Shown piece by piece: positions 40,926 to 50,457 of a DNA stretch of 64,000 bases. The notes under the pieces are model-generated. The model was not told the DNA's origin, did no database searches, and saw only the letters and a program-made list of their open reading frames with translations. The position numbers and the translations under genes are program-made. The first letter of the stretch is position 1. Every line of letters begins with the position of its first letter. Source of the stretch: Proteus penneri (GTDB taxonomy: Bacteria; Pseudomonadota; Gammaproteobacteria; Enterobacterales; Enterobacteriaceae); contig NZ_PHFJ01000009.1 in assembly GCF_003144535.1 (NCBI RefSeq), positions 124,001-188,000 on the forward strand, in the 5' to 3' direction.

Positions 40926-40953
40926 ACTATACTCAGGATCTGCCGAGTTGCAA
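40926..40953 (-). promoter_or_regulatory. Promoter of the tRNA-fMet operon
   Basis: Minus-strand TTGCAA (40953-40948), 16-bp spacer, TATAGT (40931-40926), then a C-rich discriminator (GCCCC) typical of stringently controlled stable-RNA promoters. Confidence 0.8.
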
Positions 40954-41028
40954 GTTTTTTATGAAATTTTTACAGTTTTCTTTTAAAAACGGTCAGAAAT
41001 AACACATCAAGATGCAAATTTAGGCAGT

Positions 41029-41062
41029 TATACTCGTCATGCTTCAAATTATTTAGCGTATA
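41029..41062. repeat. Internally deleted copy of a short palindromic repeat
   Basis: Consists of the left end TATACTCGTCATGCTTCAA joined directly to the right end ATTATTTAGCGTATA. The same two ends bound the longer element at 43204-43325, so this looks like that repeat without its central hairpin. It sits between the tRNA promoter and mltA. Confidence 0.6.
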
Positions 41063-41203
41063 TACTTGATGTTTAAAAGTCATATTGATTGGGTGATAAT
41101 AGAAAGCCTTAACAATTAGTATAATCGTATATTTATTGATTTTGCTTTGGTATCTTTCTAACTCAAAATCGACACTCAAATTTAGTTATTAAGCGGGTCA
41201 AAA

Positions 41204-42298
41204 ATGGTTACTTGGCGAAAATCGTTAATTTTAGGTATGTTAGCGCTTGCCTTGACAGGATGTCATCGTCCAACAGAGCAAGGGCAACAGTATAAAGATG
41301 GAAAGCTTAAGCAAGATCTCATTGAAGTAAGTTCGCCAAACACACAAGGTACACCGATTAATGGCCCTGATTACTTACAACAAGTAAGTCAGATAAACCA
41401 AACATCATCTCGTTTGTATAATAGCAACAAAGAGACTTATCAGGCGGTTGAAAACTGGCTACGTTCTGGTGCAGATACTCGTCAATTACGTCAATTTAAT
41501 CTTTCTGCATTTCAAATGGAAGGGGTTGATAACTACGGTAATGTTCAATTTACTGGTTATTATACGCCAGTCCTTGAAGCTCGTTTAACACGACAAGGTG
41601 AATTCCAATATCCTCTTTATAGAATGCCTACTAATAATCGTTCAAAATTGCCTTCTCGTGCTGCTATTTATAATGGTGCATTAAGCCCATCTTTAATTGC
41701 AGCGTACAGTAACTCCATTATGGATAATTTTATGATGGAAGTTCAGGGAAGTGGTTATGTTGATTTCGGTGATGGTAAACCTTTAACGTTCTTTGGTTAT
41801 GCAGGGAAAAACGGACACCCTTATCGTAGTATTGGCAAAGTACTTATTGATAATGGCGAAGTAGAAAAAAAAGATATGTCGATGCTCGCTATTAGAGATT
41901 GGGCTGATAAGCACAATGATGCTGAAGTGAGAAAATTATTAGAAGAAAACCCATCGTTTGTTTTTTTCAAACCAGAACCGTTTACCCCTGTTAGAGGTGC
42001 CAGTGCTATCCCACTTGTTGCACTTGCCTCTGTGGCTTCTGACAGAAGTATTATTCCAGCCGGAACGGTGTTACTTGCTGAAATTCCTGTACTTGATAAT
42101 ACGGGTAAATTTACAGGTGAATATCAAATGCGTTTAATGGTGGCATTAGATGTAGGCGGAGCAATTAAAGGCCATCATTTCGATATTTATCATGGAATTG
42201 GTAAAGATGCTGGCCATATGGCAGGTTTCTATAATCATTATGGGCGTGTTTGGGTATTAAAAAAATCACAGCTTAACTTGCTAAATCCTTCATCATAA
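41204..42298 (+). CDS. mltA: Membrane-bound lytic murein transglycosylase A
   Basis: Outer-membrane lipoprotein that cleaves the glycan strand with formation of 1,6-anhydro-muramic acid. Lipobox LTGC with C20 as the lipidated residue. The MltA core includes VQFTGYYTPVLEARL and the C-terminal 3D domain with the catalytic Asp in ALDVGGAIKGHHFDIYHG. 364 residues. Neighbours (tRNA-fMet operon and tcdA) match E. coli. Confidence 0.97.
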   Translation: MVTWRKSLILGMLALALTGCHRPTEQGQQYKDGKLKQDLIEVSSPNTQGTPINGPDYLQQVSQINQTSSRLYNSNKETYQAVENWLRSGADTRQLRQFNLSAFQMEGVDNYGNVQFTGYYTPVLEARLTRQGEFQYPLYRMPTNNRSKLPSRAAIYNGALSPSLIAAYSNSIMDNFMMEVQGSGYVDFGDGKPLTFFGYAGKNGHPYRSIGKVLIDNGEVEKKDMSMLAIRDWADKHNDAEVRKLLEENPSFVFFKPEPFTPVRGASAIPLVALASVASDRSIIPAGTVLLAEIPVLDNTGKFTGEYQMRLMVALDVGGAIKGHHFDIYHGIGKDAGHMAGFYNHYGRVWVLKKSQLNLLNPSS

Positions 42299-42407
42299 AA
42301 CGATTTACTCTTTATCTGCTCGTTATAAACGGTAAAATTATACACACGACATGGCTATTAATATGAATAGCCATGATTATTTCTGTTATTTAGGTTGTTA
42401 TCGCACC

Positions 42408-43220
42408 ATGCAAAATTCATTATCAGATTCATATTTACAACGCTTTTCTGGGATCGGGCGACTCTATGGGCAAAAAGCATTGTCTTATTTTGCTCAGGCC
42501 CATATCTGTGTCGTGGGTATAGGTGGGGTCGGTAGTTGGGCGGCTGAAGCATTAGCACGCAGTGGTATTGGTGCTATCACCTTAATTGATATGGATGATG
42601 TGTGTGTGACGAACACTAATCGTCAAATACATGCGTTGAAAGAAAGCGTGGGGCAGCCCAAATGCGACGTGATGAAACAACGTATTTTAGAAATCAACCC
42701 AGAATGCAAAGTGACCAGTATTGATGACTTTATCACAGTTGATAATGTTGCTGAAATGATGAATAACAACTTCGATTATGTCATTGATGCTATTGATAGT
42801 GTAAGGCCAAAAGCTGCATTATTAGCGTATTGTCGCCGTTATAAAATTCCAGTGATCACCACGGGTGGTGCTGGTGGGCAAATTGATCCAACCCAAATTC
42901 AAGTGGTTGATTTAGCAAAAACAATTCAAGATCCTTTAGCGGCTAAATTAAGAGAGCGTTTGAAATCTGATTTTAATGTTGTAAAAAATAGTAAGGGGAA
43001 ATTAGGGATCGACTGTGTTTTCTCAACAGAACAGTTAGTTTATCCACAAGGCGATGGTACGGTTTGTGCGGCAAAAAGTACGGCGGATGGTGTGAAACGA
43101 ATGGATTGTTCAGCCGGTTTTGGTGCTGTAACGATGGTAACGGCGTCATTTGGTTTTATTGCGGTGTCTCATGCATTGAAGAAGATGCTAGCGAAGGCTC
43201 AACGTACTCGTCATATTTGA
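42408..43220 (+). CDS. tcdA: tRNA threonylcarbamoyladenosine dehydratase TcdA (CsdL)
   Basis: E1-like enzyme that cyclises t6A37 of tRNAs in an ATP-dependent dehydration and receives sulfur-transfer support from CsdA-CsdE. Nucleotide-binding motif VVGIGGVGSWAAEALARSG and catalytic-loop segments GAGGQIDPTQ and IDCVFSTE are visible. I start at ATG 42408 (MQNSLSDSYLQRF), which gives 270 residues like E. coli (268); ATGs at 42351 or 42363 would add an unrelated extension. The last codons (TRHI, stop) come from the repeat element that begins at 43204. Confidence 0.93.
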   Translation: MQNSLSDSYLQRFSGIGRLYGQKALSYFAQAHICVVGIGGVGSWAAEALARSGIGAITLIDMDDVCVTNTNRQIHALKESVGQPKCDVMKQRILEINPECKVTSIDDFITVDNVAEMMNNNFDYVIDAIDSVRPKAALLAYCRRYKIPVITTGGAGGQIDPTQIQVVDLAKTIQDPLAAKLRERLKSDFNVVKNSKGKLGIDCVFSTEQLVYPQGDGTVCAAKSTADGVKRMDCSAGFGAVTMVTASFGFIAVSHALKKMLAKAQRTRHI

Positions 43221-43325
43221 AGTTGTCGTGTTGTTGACGGTGCTCCATCGCACTAGTCGCATACTGATGCTCCTAGTGACTCATTTACTTGTCGCCTAGC
43301 TACATATTGAATTATTTAGAGTATA
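43204..43325. repeat. Short palindromic repeat element, intact copy (~122 bp)
   Basis: Left end TACTCGTCATATTTGAAG and right end TGAATTATTTAGAGTATA are imperfect inverted repeats. In the middle a hairpin CACTAG-tc-GCAT-actg-ATGC-tc-CTAGTG occupies 43251-43278. The layout resembles the intergenic repeats common in Yersinia, Serratia and Photorhabdus genomes (from memory). It begins inside tcdA and ends 5 bp before the csdE stop (43330). Confidence 0.7.
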
Positions 43326-43329
43326 AAAC

Positions 43330-43782
43330 TTAATACTGTGAGGTAAGTGATTTTAATCGTTTGATAATCGCATTCACGCCGTCCGTGCGAGATTGGCTAA
43401 TTTGATTAGCCAATCCTAATTGATCAAAAATAGCTAACATATCGATATCAGCTATTTCTTGCGCTGTTTTATTTTCAACAGCGGTTAAAATAATAGTCAA
43501 TAAGCCTTTTACAATACGACCATCACTATCACCATAAATATGGTATTTGCCGTCATTATTTAATTCGACACCTAACCACACTCTGTTCTCACATCCCTTG
43601 ATCTCTTTTTCTGTTGTTTTTAATTCATCAGGTAATGCGGGTAATTTACGTGAGAGTTGAATTAATTGACGATATTTGTCTTCCCACGCTTTTAATTTTT
43701 GGAAATCATTAAGTAATGCTTCTAAAGTGATTTCATGACCAAATGGGTGCTGAGTTGCAAGCAGAGGTGTGTTGTTATTCAT
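43330..43782 (-). CDS. csdE: Sulfur acceptor protein CsdE
   Basis: SufE-family partner that takes persulfide sulfur from CsdA. The acceptor cysteine is C64 in KGCENRVWLG. 150 residues. Lies 5 bp downstream of csdA and convergent with tcdA, whose product uses this sulfur relay in E. coli. Confidence 0.96.
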   Translation of the reverse strand: MNNNTPLLATQHPFGHEITLEALLNDFQKLKAWEDKYRQLIQLSRKLPALPDELKTTEKEIKGCENRVWLGVELNNDGKYHIYGDSDGRIVKGLLTIILTAVENKTAQEIADIDMLAIFDQLGLANQISQSRTDGVNAIIKRLKSLTSQY

Positions 43783-43787
43783 TTCAA

Positions 43788-44999
43788 TTATTCATCTTTT
43801 AAGAGTGTTAGAGCAAATTTAACGGCATTAATAAAAACATCAATATCAGCGTGTTGATTATAAGGCATAAAAGAAATGCGTAAACAGCCTGAAATGTTTA
43901 ATGAATCAATAAGAGGCTGTGCGCAGTGTTGCCCTGTGCGTAATGCAATACCTTTCTCTGTGATTAATGTTGCTAAATCACTATGATGAACACCTTCGAA
44001 ATTGAAGGAAACAACCGATGAATTGGCCGCTCGATAACTAATAAAACCATTTAACTCACTGAGACGTTTTTCTGCTTCTTTTGCAAGCTCAAGAGCATAT
44101 TGATTAGCCTGATGCATATTTTGTTTTTCTAACCATGCTAATGTGGCTGAAAATGCAATAACACCTGCAACATTAGGTGTTCCCGCTTCAAAGCGTTGAG
44201 GAATAGCGGCTGGAGTAAACCCATCAAATGTGACGTGAGCTAGCATCTTTCCACCACCATGCCAAGGAGCCATATCTTCTAAATATTTTCGTTTGCCATA
44301 ACAAACACCTAATCCATTAGGGCCATAGAGTTTATGAGCGGAAAAAACATAGAAATCGATATCAAGTGCTGTGACATCCGTTGGGTGATGCGCAATACCT
44401 TGCGCACCATCGACAACCAATAAGCAATTATCATGTTGATGAACGCATTGAGACACCTTATCTAATGCAATTTGAGCACCTGTTACATTCGACATTTGGC
44501 TAACAGCAACAATTCGTGTCCGCTTATTGATTAAAGCATTTAAGCTATTAATTGAAGGTAAAAAATGATCCTCAATTGCCCAGCGGATCACTCGTGCGCC
44601 CGTTTGTTCGGCCAGTATCAACCAAGGAATAAGGTTTGCATGATGTTCTTGCTCACTAACAATTATTTCATCACCAGCTTGTAAGCGTGGACGAAAATAG
44701 CCTTGAGCAATCAGGTTGAGTGATTCTGTGGTGCCTTTTGTCCAAATAATCGTATCACTATCAGCACTATTGATTAATTTGGCAACTTGTTGACGCGTCC
44801 CCTCATATTGTTGCGTTGTTTCCCTAGCATGCTGATATTGGCTACGGTGTACCGTTGCAAAATTGTGGCGATAAAAATTATCGGAGGCTTCTATCATCGC
44901 AAGAGGCTTTAATGCCGTAGCTGCGCTATCAAGATACACTGTGTTTGCTTCAAGAGCAGGAAATTGTTGTCGAAATAATTCAGGGGAAAATACGTTCAT
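43788..44999 (-). CDS. csdA: Cysteine desulfurase CsdA
   Basis: PLP-dependent release of sulfur from cysteine (class II, SufS type). PLP lysine K223 in FSAHKLYGPNGLG and catalytic cysteine C359 in LRTGQHCAQP. 403 residues. First gene of a two-gene csdA-csdE operon. Confidence 0.96.
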   Translation of the reverse strand: MNVFSPELFRQQFPALEANTVYLDSAATALKPLAMIEASDNFYRHNFATVHRSQYQHARETTQQYEGTRQQVAKLINSADSDTIIWTKGTTESLNLIAQGYFRPRLQAGDEIIVSEQEHHANLIPWLILAEQTGARVIRWAIEDHFLPSINSLNALINKRTRIVAVSQMSNVTGAQIALDKVSQCVHQHDNCLLVVDGAQGIAHHPTDVTALDIDFYVFSAHKLYGPNGLGVCYGKRKYLEDMAPWHGGGKMLAHVTFDGFTPAAIPQRFEAGTPNVAGVIAFSATLAWLEKQNMHQANQYALELAKEAEKRLSELNGFISYRAANSSVVSFNFEGVHHSDLATLITEKGIALRTGQHCAQPLIDSLNISGCLRISFMPYNQHADIDVFINAVKFALTLLKDE

Positions 45000-45338
45000 A
45001 ATTATGCTGTGTTGGTAGATGAATAACGTTTCGTCATTTGTAGTAAAAATAGGGCGTATAGATTATACGGTTAATTATATTTATTTATAATGAAAAACTA
45101 AGAACATCCGTTTATAGCATGATAGTGCGCCCATAATAACACGATAAAGATGGCGAAAATTCGCTCAATAAAAAATCACAGATAGTAGATTTATCATATG
45201 TTTTTTCTTTAATTTAATCATGTTAAAGAGAATATGATGCATTTTTCAGAACATTGACAATAAATTTATTGTGAAGAAAAGATGAAAACATCAAAAGTGA
45301 GTGTGTAGAAGATGAAAAGTTAGATAAAAATAGGGAAT
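45000..45338. other. A+T-rich region between csdA and gcvB, no gene seen
   Basis: Holds the csdA promoter and a perfect 16-bp palindrome ACAATAAATTTATTGT (45257-45272) whose role is unknown. No convincing open frame. Confidence 0.5.
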
Positions 45339-45537
45339 AAAAAAAGCACCGCCTTGGCGGTGCACTATAAAATCACTATGGACAGACAGGGTAAATGTAC
45401 AGGAAGTGAAAAAAAACAGTAGCATCAGCTACTAAGTCTGGAATTTCCAGACAACTTGCAAACACAACATCACAACCACAAAGCCAAAAGTTTTGCAGTA
45501 TTACTACTACACAACTTTTCGTTCCGGCTTAGGAAGT
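45339..45537 (-). ncRNA. gcvB: GcvB small regulatory RNA
   Basis: About 199 nt on the minus strand, divergent from gcvA as in E. coli. It begins ACTTCCTAAGCCGGAACG, contains the G/U-rich target-binding R1 region (TGGTTGTGATGTTGTGTTTG), then the conserved block CACTTCCTGTACATTTACCC and ends in the terminator GCACCGCC-aa-GGCGGTGC (45363-45346) with seven U residues. GcvB is an Hfq-dependent repressor of amino-acid and peptide transporter mRNAs. R1 looks a few nucleotides shorter than in E. coli. Confidence 0.96.
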
Positions 45538-45543
45538 GCGCTT

Positions 45544-45572
45544 ACTATAGGTATTTACTGGCTAATCATCAA
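45544..45572 (-). promoter_or_regulatory. gcvB promoter
   Basis: Minus-strand TTGATG (45572-45567), 17-bp spacer, TATAGT (45549-45544), placing the start at 45537. A CTAAT motif (45562-45566, plus strand), the core of GcvA sites in E. coli, lies in the spacer, which suits activation by divergently encoded GcvA. Confidence 0.75.
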
Positions 45573-45660
45573 GGGACAATTTATAATGCTTCGCATAAAA
45601 AAAACTAATGATGAAAGTTAGGGTCTACTAATAGCCAAAATAGGGGTTTAAGAACCGAAT

Positions 45661-46581
45661 ATGTCTAAACGTTTACCGCCATTAAATGCGCTTAGGGTTT
45701 TTGATTCAGCGGCACGTCATTTAAGTTTTACTAAAGCCGCTGAAGAATTATTTGTGACACAAGCAGCAGTGAGCCACCAAATTAAAACATTAGAAGAATT
45801 CCTTGGGCTAAAATTATTTAGAAGGCGTAACCGTTCTCTTTTATTAACGGAAGAAGGGCAGAGTTATTACCTCGATATTAAGGAAATTTTTTCATCAATT
45901 AACGAGGCAACTCGCAAATTATTAGCTAGAAGCGCGAAAGGCGCACTTACCGTTAGCCTTTCTCCAAGTTTTGCGATTCAATGGTTAGTACCTCGGTTAT
46001 CTGGTTTTAACCAAGCTTATCCGGGAATTGATGTGCGAATTCAAGCTGTTGATAGAGAAGAAGATAAATTGGCTGATGATGTTGATGTCGCCATTTTTTA
46101 TGGTCGAGGTAATTGGACTGGGTTGCGTACAGACCGCCTTTATGCAGAATATTTAATTCCTGTTTGTGCACCATCTTTACTTACAGGTGAAAAACCACTA
46201 AAAACCCCATCCGATCTGATTTATCATACACTGCTACATGATACATCTCGTCGAGATTGGCAATCTTATGTACGCCAATTAGAGATACAAAATCAGATAA
46301 ATGTGCAGCAAGGCCCTATTTTTAGCCATAGTTCAATGGTGATACAGGCTGCTGTACATGGACAAGGTGTTGCATTGGTTAATAATGTCATGGCACGTAG
46401 TGAAATAGAATCAGGTCGATTAGTAAGACCTTTTCCAGATGTCCTTGTTAGTAAAAATGCATTTTATTTAGTTTGCCAAGATAGTCAGGCTGAATTGGGT
46501 AAGATTGCGGCTTTCCGCCAATGGATTTTATCTCAAGCAGCGAATGAGCAAGAAAAGCTGGGTTTACTAACATCATCTTAA
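45661..46581 (+). CDS. gcvA: Glycine cleavage system transcriptional activator GcvA
   Basis: LysR-type regulator of gcvTHP and gcvB. N-terminal winged helix-turn-helix (about residues 6-65, LRVFDSAARHLSFTKAAEEL...TQAAVSHQIKTLE) and a C-terminal effector domain. 306 residues. The divergent gcvB arrangement is diagnostic. gcvA is followed by ygdD and rlmM, as in E. coli. Confidence 0.95.
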   Translation: MSKRLPPLNALRVFDSAARHLSFTKAAEELFVTQAAVSHQIKTLEEFLGLKLFRRRNRSLLLTEEGQSYYLDIKEIFSSINEATRKLLARSAKGALTVSLSPSFAIQWLVPRLSGFNQAYPGIDVRIQAVDREEDKLADDVDVAIFYGRGNWTGLRTDRLYAEYLIPVCAPSLLTGEKPLKTPSDLIYHTLLHDTSRRDWQSYVRQLEIQNQINVQQGPIFSHSSMVIQAAVHGQGVALVNNVMARSEIESGRLVRPFPDVLVSKNAFYLVCQDSQAELGKIAAFRQWILSQAANEQEKLGLLTSS

Positions 46582-46624
46582 TATTGCGATTGGCAAATAT
46601 CTTCTAGAGAGGAAGGAATAAACA

Positions 46625-47020
46625 GTGAATAGTCGTACATTGCTTATGTTTTCCGCGATTAGTGGCTTCTTTTATGTTGCTTTTGGTGCATTTGCAACTC
46701 ATAAGCTTGCACCTCATTTATCGCCACAACATTGGGAATACATTCAGTTAGCGATGCGCTACCAAATCGTCCATACCTTATTACTTGTCGGAATTGCGGC
46801 AATGTTAATGCGTAAAACCATTTTATGGTTTTATTGGGCGGGTATTTTCTTTGGTGTTGGTATTCTACTTTTCAGTGGTAGCCTTTATTGTATGGCGCTA
46901 ACACAAGTTAGATTGTTATCTTATTTTACGCCAATTGGTGGATTTAGTTTTCTTATTGGTTGGGCATTAATTTTTATTGGCGCTTTGCGTCTAAGGGCAC
47001 CGGCGTCTCGCCATGAATAA
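46625..47020 (+). CDS. ygdD: DUF423 membrane protein YgdD
   Basis: 131-residue inner-membrane protein of the UPF0382/DUF423 family with four hydrophobic helices; function unknown. It begins [26 protein letters not shown], a typical family N-terminus. It starts with GTG and overlaps rlmM by 8 bp, so the two are coupled. Confidence 0.93.
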   Translation: MNSRTLLMFSAISGFFYVAFGAFATHKLAPHLSPQHWEYIQLAMRYQIVHTLLLVGIAAMLMRKTILWFYWAGIFFGVGILLFSGSLYCMALTQVRLLSYFTPIGGFSFLIGWALIFIGALRLRAPASRHE

Positions 47021-48110
47021 AGTTGCATTATATTGTCGCCAAGGTTTTGAAAAAGAGTGCGCGGCTGAGATTACGGATAAAGCAGGTCAAATCGGCGTTT
47101 ATGGCTTTCCTCGTGTTAAAGAAGGAAGTGGTTATGTGATCTTTGAATGTTACCAAGAAGGTGATGCAGATAAGATTGCGCGTGATGTGAGTTTCCGTGA
47201 ATTAATTTTTGCTCGTCAGATGTTTGTGACAGGTGAATTACTTAAAGATTTACCACCAGAAGATAGAATTACACCGATTGTTGGAATGCTAAAAGGTGCT
47301 GTTGAAAAAGCAGGTGAACTTCGAGTTGAAGTTGCAGACACTAACGAAAGCAAAGAATTATTAAAATTCTGCCGTAAATTTACGGTGCCATTACGTAATC
47401 ATTTACGTAATGAGAAAATATTGTTGAAAGTAGAGAACTTTAGCCGTCCTGTTGTTCATGTGTTTTTTATTGCGCCGGGATGTTGTTATGTTGGCTATTC
47501 CTATAGTTTTAATAATTCCCCATTTTATATGGGTATTCCTCGATTAAAATTCCCATCAGATGCGCCAAGTCGTTCGACATTAAAACTTGAAGAAGCATTT
47601 CATATTTTCATTCCTTATGAGGAGTGGGAAGAGCGTTTAGCAAGTGGAATGAAAGCGGTCGATTTAGGTGCATGCCCCGGTGGTTGGACATATCAATTAG
47701 TAAAACGCAGTATGATGGTGCATGCTGTTGATAATGGGCCAATGGCACAATCTTTAATGGATACAGGGCAAGTTCGTCATCACCAAGTTGATGGTTTTAA
47801 ATTTGAACCTACCTCTAAAAATATCACATGGCTTGTTTGCGATATGGTTGAAAAACCAGCTAAAGTTGCTGCATTAATGACAACTTGGATTGCTAATGAA
47901 TGGTGTCGTGAAGCTATCTTTAACTTAAAATTGCCAATGAAAAAGCGTTATGAAGAAGTCTCTCATATCCTTGACAAAATAAAGTCAGAATTAGCGGAAA
48001 AAGGGATTAACGTTAAGATCCAAGCTAAGCATCTTTATCATGATAGAGAAGAGATAACAGTTCATATACAAAATATTTGGGCCGCTTATCGACCCGACCG
48101 TGAATTCTAA
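47013..48110 (+). CDS. rlmM: 23S rRNA C2498 2'-O-ribose methyltransferase RlmM
   Basis: Methylates the ribose of C2498 in the peptidyl-transferase centre. N-terminal THUMP domain, C-terminal Rossmann methyltransferase with SAM motif [13 protein letters not shown]; a KDKE-type catalytic set is expected. 365 residues. A strong terminator follows. Confidence 0.96.
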   Translation: MNKVALYCRQGFEKECAAEITDKAGQIGVYGFPRVKEGSGYVIFECYQEGDADKIARDVSFRELIFARQMFVTGELLKDLPPEDRITPIVGMLKGAVEKAGELRVEVADTNESKELLKFCRKFTVPLRNHLRNEKILLKVENFSRPVVHVFFIAPGCCYVGYSYSFNNSPFYMGIPRLKFPSDAPSRSTLKLEEAFHIFIPYEEWEERLASGMKAVDLGACPGGWTYQLVKRSMMVHAVDNGPMAQSLMDTGQVRHHQVDGFKFEPTSKNITWLVCDMVEKPAKVAALMTTWIANEWCREAIFNLKLPMKKRYEEVSHILDKIKSELAEKGINVKIQAKHLYHDREEITVHIQNIWAAYRPDREF

Positions 48111-48148
48111 AAACGTTCAAATTACATCGATTTATTGATAACGATAAA

Positions 48149-48182
48149 AGGCTAAGCTTATAAATGGAAGCTTAGCTTTTTT
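48149..48182 (+). terminator. Terminator after rlmM
   Basis: GCTAAGCTT (48151-48159) and AAGCTTAGC (48168-48176) form a perfect 9-bp stem followed by TTTTTT. Confidence 0.88.
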
Positions 48183-48242
48183 AATGAGAGCGAGTTATTT
48201 AAAGATATTCGCTGGTTGTATTTTTAATGACTGGGAACTTGG

Positions 48243-48992
48243 CTATTTTAAACGCAACTGTTGTAGATTACCGTTTAATTGAATATCAGTACGTAATGTT
48301 GCGATTTTCCGACTGATAAATGCAGACTCTTTATGAGTAGTAAGTTTGTTTTGCCATTTAGTAGGAACATCATCAATATGTTGATAGAGCGATTCTAGAT
48401 CTGGATAAGCTTGTAAAAGCTCGGTAGCACTTTTAGGGCCAATACCAGGAACTCCTACAACCTTACTGCTACTGACGCCCGTTAATCCCCAATAATCGGT
48501 AAGTTGAGATGGTTCGACACCAAATTCAGATCTAATAAATTCTAAATCTAACCAGCGTCGTTGAAAATAATCGCGTATACGAATAGAGGGAGAAAGTAAT
48601 TGGCAATAACCTTTATCCGTTGAAATGATCGTGACTCGAAAACCTGCACTTGCCACTTTGGTTGCCAGTGTTGCTGCAACGTCATCTGCTTCATCACCAC
48701 CTGAGTGCCAGCTTTGTATTCCTAAATTAAGTAACATTGCTTTAATTTCAGGTAATTGTTGTCGCAAGTCATCAGGCATGGGTGTGCGGCCTGCTTTATA
48801 ATCGGGTAAGAGTTGATGTCGCCAACTACCCTCTCGATCATCTTCATCAAAGACCGCTACAGCATGGGTAGGTTGTGTGTGACCAAGCAGCTGATTGACA
48901 CTCTGTTCACACACAGTTTGGCAAGAAGAACCTGATGCCGCATGAATGCGGCGGATCAGGTTTAAAGCATCAATAATCAGCAAATGTATCAT
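48243..48992 (-). CDS. xni: Flap endonuclease Xni (ExoIX)
   Basis: Structure-specific 5' flap endonuclease related to the PolI 5' nuclease domain. Acidic metal-binding clusters GGDEADD and [10 protein letters not shown] and a helix-hairpin-helix [14 protein letters not shown] are visible. 249 residues. It starts 6 bp after ppnN, on the same strand. The sda and fuc genes that lie around it in E. coli are absent. Confidence 0.94.
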   Translation of the reverse strand: MIHLLIIDALNLIRRIHAASGSSCQTVCEQSVNQLLGHTQPTHAVAVFDEDDREGSWRHQLLPDYKAGRTPMPDDLRQQLPEIKAMLLNLGIQSWHSGGDEADDVAATLATKVASAGFRVTIISTDKGYCQLLSPSIRIRDYFQRRWLDLEFIRSEFGVEPSQLTDYWGLTGVSSSKVVGVPGIGPKSATELLQAYPDLESLYQHIDDVPTKWQNKLTTHKESAFISRKIATLRTDIQLNGNLQQLRLK

Positions 48993-48998
48993 AATAAA

Positions 48999-50366
48999 TT
49001 AGCTGATAATTTCGTAACATGGTTGGTAAGCTGTACCACCCGGAAGTTTCATTCGATGTTGCTCAACAAAGCCGGTTAATAAAATATCCATGCGACGCAT
49101 AATTTCACGATCACCATGAATTTTATAAGGGCCGTAAGCTTCAATCGCTTTCATACCTACTTCTTTTACGTTACCAGCAACAATACCAGAGAATGCACGA
49201 CGTAAGTCAGCTGCTAATTTCTCAGGAGATTGATCGGTACTTAAGTTAAGCGATGCCATATTTTCATGTGTTGGCTCAAAAGGATGCTGTAAATCAGCAT
49301 TGATTTTCATTGACCAATTAAAGCTATAAGCATCACCAGTACTACGACGATTATCTTTGACCAAAGGCATATATTTTTTCATGATACGAGCAACTTCAGG
49401 TGCATCATCAATAATAATTTGGTAATGACGTCGAGCTTCGTCGCCTAATGTATTGGCGATAAAGTCATCTAATACATTAAAGTACTCTGCACTCTCTTTA
49501 GGGCCAGTTAAAATCAGTGGTAATACTTGGTCTTGATTTTCTGGAGACATCAGAATACCAAGTAAATACAGCAATTCTTCCGCTGTTCCTACACCGCCAG
49601 GGAAAATAATAATTCCATGTCCAATTCGCACGAAAGATTCCAGACGCTTTTCAATATCTGGCATAATAATCAGTTCGTTAACTAATGGATTTGGTGGCTC
49701 AGCCGCAATGATTGAAGGCTCAGTCATACCAATAAAACGGCTATTTTTATAACGTTGTTGAGCGTGACCAACGGCAGCCCCTTTCATTGGTGCTTCCATC
49801 GCACCAGGTCCACAGCCTGTACAGATATTGAGTTCTCGTAACCCTAATTCGTTACCTACTTTTCTACCGTAAAGGTATTCTGTTTCATTGATTGAGTGAC
49901 CACCCCAGCAAACGATCATGTTAGGATCTTCATCAATATGAAGGGCTCGTGCATTACGTAAAATCGAGAAAATTGTGTTAGTAATGTGAGTACTATTTTC
50001 TAAGTTCAGGTGAAGATCACGTTTGGCTGTTGTGATTTGCCCGTGAACAAACAATATGTCACGAAGCACAGCAAATAAGTTAGCTTGTAGTGAGCGAATA
50101 ATTTTTCCATCAACAAAGGCGTCTTCAGGAGGATTGACTAACTCAAGTTTTACGCCTCGTTCACGGCGCAGTACGTTAATATCAAAATCTTGGTATTTAG
50201 ATAACAGTTCTTTACTACTATCAGTAAGGCTACCAGAGTTGAGGACAGCAAGAGAACAATTACGAAACAGCTGATAAAGATCACTGCTTGCGGTTCTCTT
50301 TAGCATATCAACTTCTAGCTGTGAAAGCAGATCCATGGAACCTAATGGGCTGACATGAGTTATCAC
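48999..50366 (-). CDS. ppnN: Pyrimidine/purine nucleotide 5'-monophosphate nucleosidase PpnN
   Basis: Hydrolyses nucleoside monophosphates to base and ribose 5-phosphate; regulated by (p)ppGpp in E. coli. The LOG-family motif [11 protein letters not shown] is present, with [18 protein letters not shown] start at GTG 50366 ([19 protein letters not shown], as in E. coli) because GGAG lies six bases upstream; the frame extends 20 codons further to an ATG at 50426 without family similarity. 455 residues. Confidence 0.95.
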   Translation of the reverse strand: MITHVSPLGSMDLLSQLEVDMLKRTASSDLYQLFRNCSLAVLNSGSLTDSSKELLSKYQDFDINVLRRERGVKLELVNPPEDAFVDGKIIRSLQANLFAVLRDILFVHGQITTAKRDLHLNLENSTHITNTIFSILRNARALHIDEDPNMIVCWGGHSINETEYLYGRKVGNELGLRELNICTGCGPGAMEAPMKGAAVGHAQQRYKNSRFIGMTEPSIIAAEPPNPLVNELIIMPDIEKRLESFVRIGHGIIIFPGGVGTAEELLYLLGILMSPENQDQVLPLILTGPKESAEYFNVLDDFIANTLGDEARRHYQIIIDDAPEVARIMKKYMPLVKDNRRSTGDAYSFNWSMKINADLQHPFEPTHENMASLNLSTDQSPEKLAADLRRAFSGIVAGNVKEVGMKAIEAYGPYKIHGDREIMRRMDILLTGFVEQHRMKLPGGTAYQPCYEIIS

Positions 50367-50457
50367 GTAGGACTCCTTTTTCTCCTGAAATAACAAACTG
50401 AAGTGCAACTGATCTTGGTATAACACAGATCATATTAACATACAGGCATTATTCCTA

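Noticed and set aside
40970-41179. 69-codon minus-strand frame upstream of mltA
   Set aside because: It spans the deleted repeat and A+T-rich promoter DNA and has no convincing ribosome binding site or family.
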